A stretch of DNA of 8,634 nt, taken from JAAYYM01 sp035271065. Its GTDB lineage: Bacteria; Bacillota; Clostridia; Lachnospirales; Lachnospiraceae. Both the position numbers and the translations under genes were made by a program. A model generated the notes under the pieces. That model did not search any database. It saw only the letters and a list, made by a program, of their open reading frames with translations, and was not told the DNA's origin. Where the stretch lies: NCBI GenBank assembly GCA_035271065.1, contig DATESB010000036.1, forward strand, positions 1-8,634, given 5' to 3'. Shown here one piece after another: positions 7,044 through 8,634 of this stretch. Positions within the stretch are counted from its first letter, which is position 1. Each line of letters opens with the position of its first letter.

Positions 7044-7229
7044 AATGTTTCTGTTTATATAATCATAAGACATGTGTTATTATGTGCGTATAATCAAAGA
7101 AAGTGGCAATACTATATATACGCATAATCAAAATCTTTAACAACTGAACCCGAGTGTATAATTGAAGAGGGTGAGCAAAAATGATTTTAAAGAGAACAGT
7201 ACAAATCAAGGATTGGCGAAAAGTTTAAC
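7044..7229 (+). other. AT-rich intergenic stretch with short repeats, no recognised gene
   Basis: This stretch holds no credible long reading frame. It contains an octamer TATAATCA at 7058-7065 and 7089-7096 with a near-copy CATAATCA at 7123-7130, spaced 31 and 34 bp. It also has a near-perfect 16-bp dyad ATAAGACATGTGTTAT (7065-7080, one mismatched pair) and an inverted repeat TGCGTATA (7085-7092) with TATACGCA (7117-7124). A 15-codon frame (7181-7228, MILKRTVQIKDWRKV) follows a GAGGGTGAG ribosome-site-like sequence and ends just before the next -35 box. I do not assign it a function. No clear promoter or terminator is visible here. Confidence 0.6.
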
Positions 7230-7265
7230 TTGACATTCCCAACAGAATTGCCTAGAATAAATACA
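7230..7265 (+). promoter_or_regulatory. Promoter of the pheS (pheST) transcript
   Basis: A perfect -35 box TTGACA (7230-7235), a 17-bp spacer and a -10 box TAGAAT (7253-7258) make a strong sigma-A promoter. The start point is expected near 7265, leaving about 340 nt of leader before pheS, which is the right size for a full T-box. Confidence 0.85.
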
Positions 7266-7550
7266 ATTAATCAAATAATGAAATGCCACGAAGGTGCAGG
7301 CAGTAATGCCATAGAATATGATTTTCTTTCAGAGAGAGGAAGCCATCGGCTGTAAGTTTCCTTAAGTTCAGATGATATTCGACATTCACACCGGAGCAGC
7401 TTCTTTGAAAAAAGAGTTTTAAGTAAGATAGTAGAAGAAGACGTCAATGCACGTTACGCAATTGAGTGTCCGAGTTGTTAACTCGGGAATTTGGGTGGTA
7501 CCGCGATTATATTCGTCCCTCTATTGAAAGATAGAGGGACGCTTTTTATT
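7265..7550 (+). promoter_or_regulatory. T-box riboswitch (tRNA-Phe responsive) upstream of pheS
   Basis: The leader reads uncharged tRNA-Phe and lets transcription continue into pheS when charging falls. The diagnostic T-box GGGTGGTACCGCG lies at 7493-7505. Its UGGU (7496-7499) can pair with the tRNA ACCA end, and the U in the variable position suits an A discriminator. Stem I shows the AGTA loop-E strand (7302-7305), the AGAGAG distal bulge, GGCTG near the apex and a GAATAT/ATATTC helix (7315-7320 with 7374-7379). GGTG/CACC (7293-7296 with 7389-7392) lies below the specifier loop. On this fold the specifier is TTC at 7385-7387, followed by A. A second TTC at 7401-7403 lies below the probable kink-turn (GGAGC) and is less likely. 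Stem III is CCGAGTT-GTT-AACTCGG (7470-7486). The antiterminator would pair GGG and GCG with CCC and CGT, competing with the terminator. Confidence 0.93.
7514..7548 (+). terminator. T-box-controlled transcription attenuator
   Basis: A perfect 11-bp stem, CGTCCCTCTAT (7514-7524) with ATAGAGGGACG (7531-7541), has loop TGAAAG and is followed by C and TTTTT (7543-7547). Its 5' strand CGTCCC is the same sequence that would pair with the T-box GGG and GCG in the antiterminator, so the two folds exclude each other. Confidence 0.93.
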
Positions 7551-7605
7551 TCATGGAACATGTGATCTGAGAAATAGAATGCAAGCAACAGAAAGGAGCA
7601 GCGAT

Positions 7606-8625
7606 ATGAACGACAAATTACAACAAATCAAGGATGAAGCATTTAAGCAGATACAGGCATCAGATGCCCTTGAAAAATTAAATGAGGTCAGAGTCAATTT
7701 CCTTGGTAAAAAAGGACAACTGACAGAAGTACTGAAAAGCATGAAAGACGTAGCACCGGAAGACAGACCAAAGGTAGGTCAAATGGTCAACGATGCACGT
7801 GCTGAAATTGAAAAAGTATTGGAAGAGACAAAAATCAAAATGGAGCGTGCAGTTCGCGAACAGCAGATGAAAATGGAGACAATCGATGTCACACTTCCGG
7901 CAAAGAAAAGCAAACTCGGACACAGACATCCTGATACCATTGCGCTTGAAGAGGTAGAAAGAATTTTCATCGGCATGGGCTACGAGGTAGTAGAAGGTCC
8001 TGAAATCGAAACAGACTACTACAACTTTGAAGCACTCAATATCCCGGCAGACCACCCTGCAAAGGACGAGCAGGATACCTTCTATATCAATGGTGACTTC
8101 CTGTTACGTACACAGACATCAGGAACCCAAGTACACGAAATGGAAAAGGGAAAACTCCCAATCAGAATGGTAGCACCCGGCAGGGTATTCCGTTCCGACG
8201 AGGTGGACGCAACACATTCCCCGTCCTTCCATCAGATAGAAGGATTGGTCATCGACAAGCACATTACATTTGCAGACTTAAAAGGAACACTAGCCGAATT
8301 TGCCAAAGAATTATTTGGAGAAGACACAAAAGTTCGTTTCCGTCCACATCATTTCAATTTTACAGAACCCAGTGCAGAAATGGACGTATCCTGTTTCAAA
8401 TGTGGAGGTTCCGGCTGTCGCTTCTGTAAAGGAACCGGTTGGATCGAAATTCTAGGCTGCGGTATGGTACACCCCAATGTACTCCGCATGAGCAAAATCG
8501 ACCCCGATGAATATTCTGGATTTGCTTTCGGTGTCGGCTTAGAGCGTATCGCCCTCTTAAAGTATGAAATTGATGACATGCGCTTATTATACGAAAACGA
8601 CATTCGCTTTTTGAAACAATTCTAG
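7606..8625 (+). CDS. pheS: Phenylalanine--tRNA ligase alpha subunit
   Basis: This is the catalytic alpha subunit of the cytoplasmic alpha2-beta2 enzyme that charges tRNA-Phe, a class II synthetase. The 339 residues are normal length. An N-terminal coiled-coil arm (about 1-90) leads into the catalytic core: GHRHPD (105-110, motif 1 region), motif 2 GRVFRSDEVDATHSPSFHQ (192-210) and motif 3 GFAFGVGLERIALL (305-318). A307 sits at the amino-acid pocket position equivalent to E. coli Ala294. Four cysteines, C263, C266, C271 and C274 (CxxC-x4-CxxC), form a knuckle common in Firmicute PheS and absent from E. coli. The start at 7606 follows AAAGGAG (7592-7598) by 7 nt. An in-frame ATG at 7579 has no ribosome site and would add nine atypical residues. 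Expression is controlled by the T-box leader. pheT should follow, since a ribosome site appears right after the stop. Confidence 0.97.
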   Translation: MNDKLQQIKDEAFKQIQASDALEKLNEVRVNFLGKKGQLTEVLKSMKDVAPEDRPKVGQMVNDARAEIEKVLEETKIKMERAVREQQMKMETIDVTLPAKKSKLGHRHPDTIALEEVERIFIGMGYEVVEGPEIETDYYNFEALNIPADHPAKDEQDTFYINGDFLLRTQTSGTQVHEMEKGKLPIRMVAPGRVFRSDEVDATHSPSFHQIEGLVIDKHITFADLKGTLAEFAKELFGEDTKVRFRPHHFNFTEPSAEMDVSCFKCGGSGCRFCKGTGWIEILGCGMVHPNVLRMSKIDPDEYSGFAFGVGLERIALLKYEIDDMRLLYENDIRFLKQF

Positions 8626-8634
8626 GAGAAAGGA
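8624..8634 (+). promoter_or_regulatory. Ribosome binding site, probably for pheT
   Basis: AGGAGAAAGGA begins inside the pheS stop codon and reaches the window edge. It offers two Shine-Dalgarno cores, AGGAG and AAGGA. In pheS operons the beta-subunit gene pheT normally follows directly. The start codon itself lies beyond the window, so this is an inference from context. Confidence 0.6.

Noticed and set aside
7065..7080. The dyad ATAAGACATGTGTTAT as a terminator for the SpoIID-like/YihY operon.
   Set aside because: It is AT-rich with a central mismatch pair and no loop, and no T-run follows, so a Rho-independent terminator is not supported.
1..8634. CRISPR arrays, insertion sequences, prophage genes, toxin-antitoxin or defence genes.
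   Set aside because: No regular long repeats, transposase-like frames, terminal inverted repeats or recognisable defence proteins were seen. Every long frame belongs to a known housekeeping or envelope family.

Overview
The window reads as ordinary core chromosome of a low-GC anaerobic Firmicute, most likely a member of the Lachnospiraceae or a close relative within Clostridia. The signs are a T-box riboswitch ahead of pheS, a Firmicute-type PheS with a four-cysteine knuckle, a clostridial-type 6S RNA, a SpoIID-domain protein, and strong AAGGAGG-type ribosome binding sites with consensus sigma-A promoters. The species cannot be fixed from the sequence. All recognisable genes lie on the + strand.

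Layout. (1) Positions 1-1722 hold the 3' part of a long-form M24 aminopeptidase P gene whose start lies upstream of the window. (2) After a 138-bp gap with a good promoter comes pckA (1861-3573), a divergent ATP-type PEP carboxykinase, ending in a hairpin terminator. (3) The 552-bp gap 3574-4125 is not empty. It holds a self-contained 6S RNA (ssrS) unit with consensus promoter, about 210-nt RNA and T-run terminator, followed by a promoter for the next genes. (4) Positions 4126-7043 carry a two-gene envelope operon: a membrane-anchored SpoIID/LytB-domain protein and, overlapping it by 4 bp, a YihY/BrkB-family polytopic membrane protein. (5) The gap 7044-7605 starts with AT-rich, repeat-bearing DNA without a recognisable gene. 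It then holds a TTGACA-17-TAGAAT promoter and a complete T-box leader (specifier most likely TTC, Phe). (6) pheS (7606-8625) ends the window, and a ribosome binding site for the expected pheT lies at the very edge.

How it works together. These are mostly independent housekeeping units: peptide turnover (PepP), the PEP/oxaloacetate node (PckA), global RNA polymerase control (6S RNA), cell-envelope or sporulation functions (SpoIID-like plus YihY), and tRNA-Phe charging controlled by uncharged tRNA-Phe. I found no mobile element, CRISPR array, phage gene or defence system, and no convincing undescribed system. The points most worth a second look are the SpoIID-like/YihY pair, the altered kinase-2 motif of PckA, the 6S RNA locus, the T-box specifier assignment and the repeats at 7057-7132.
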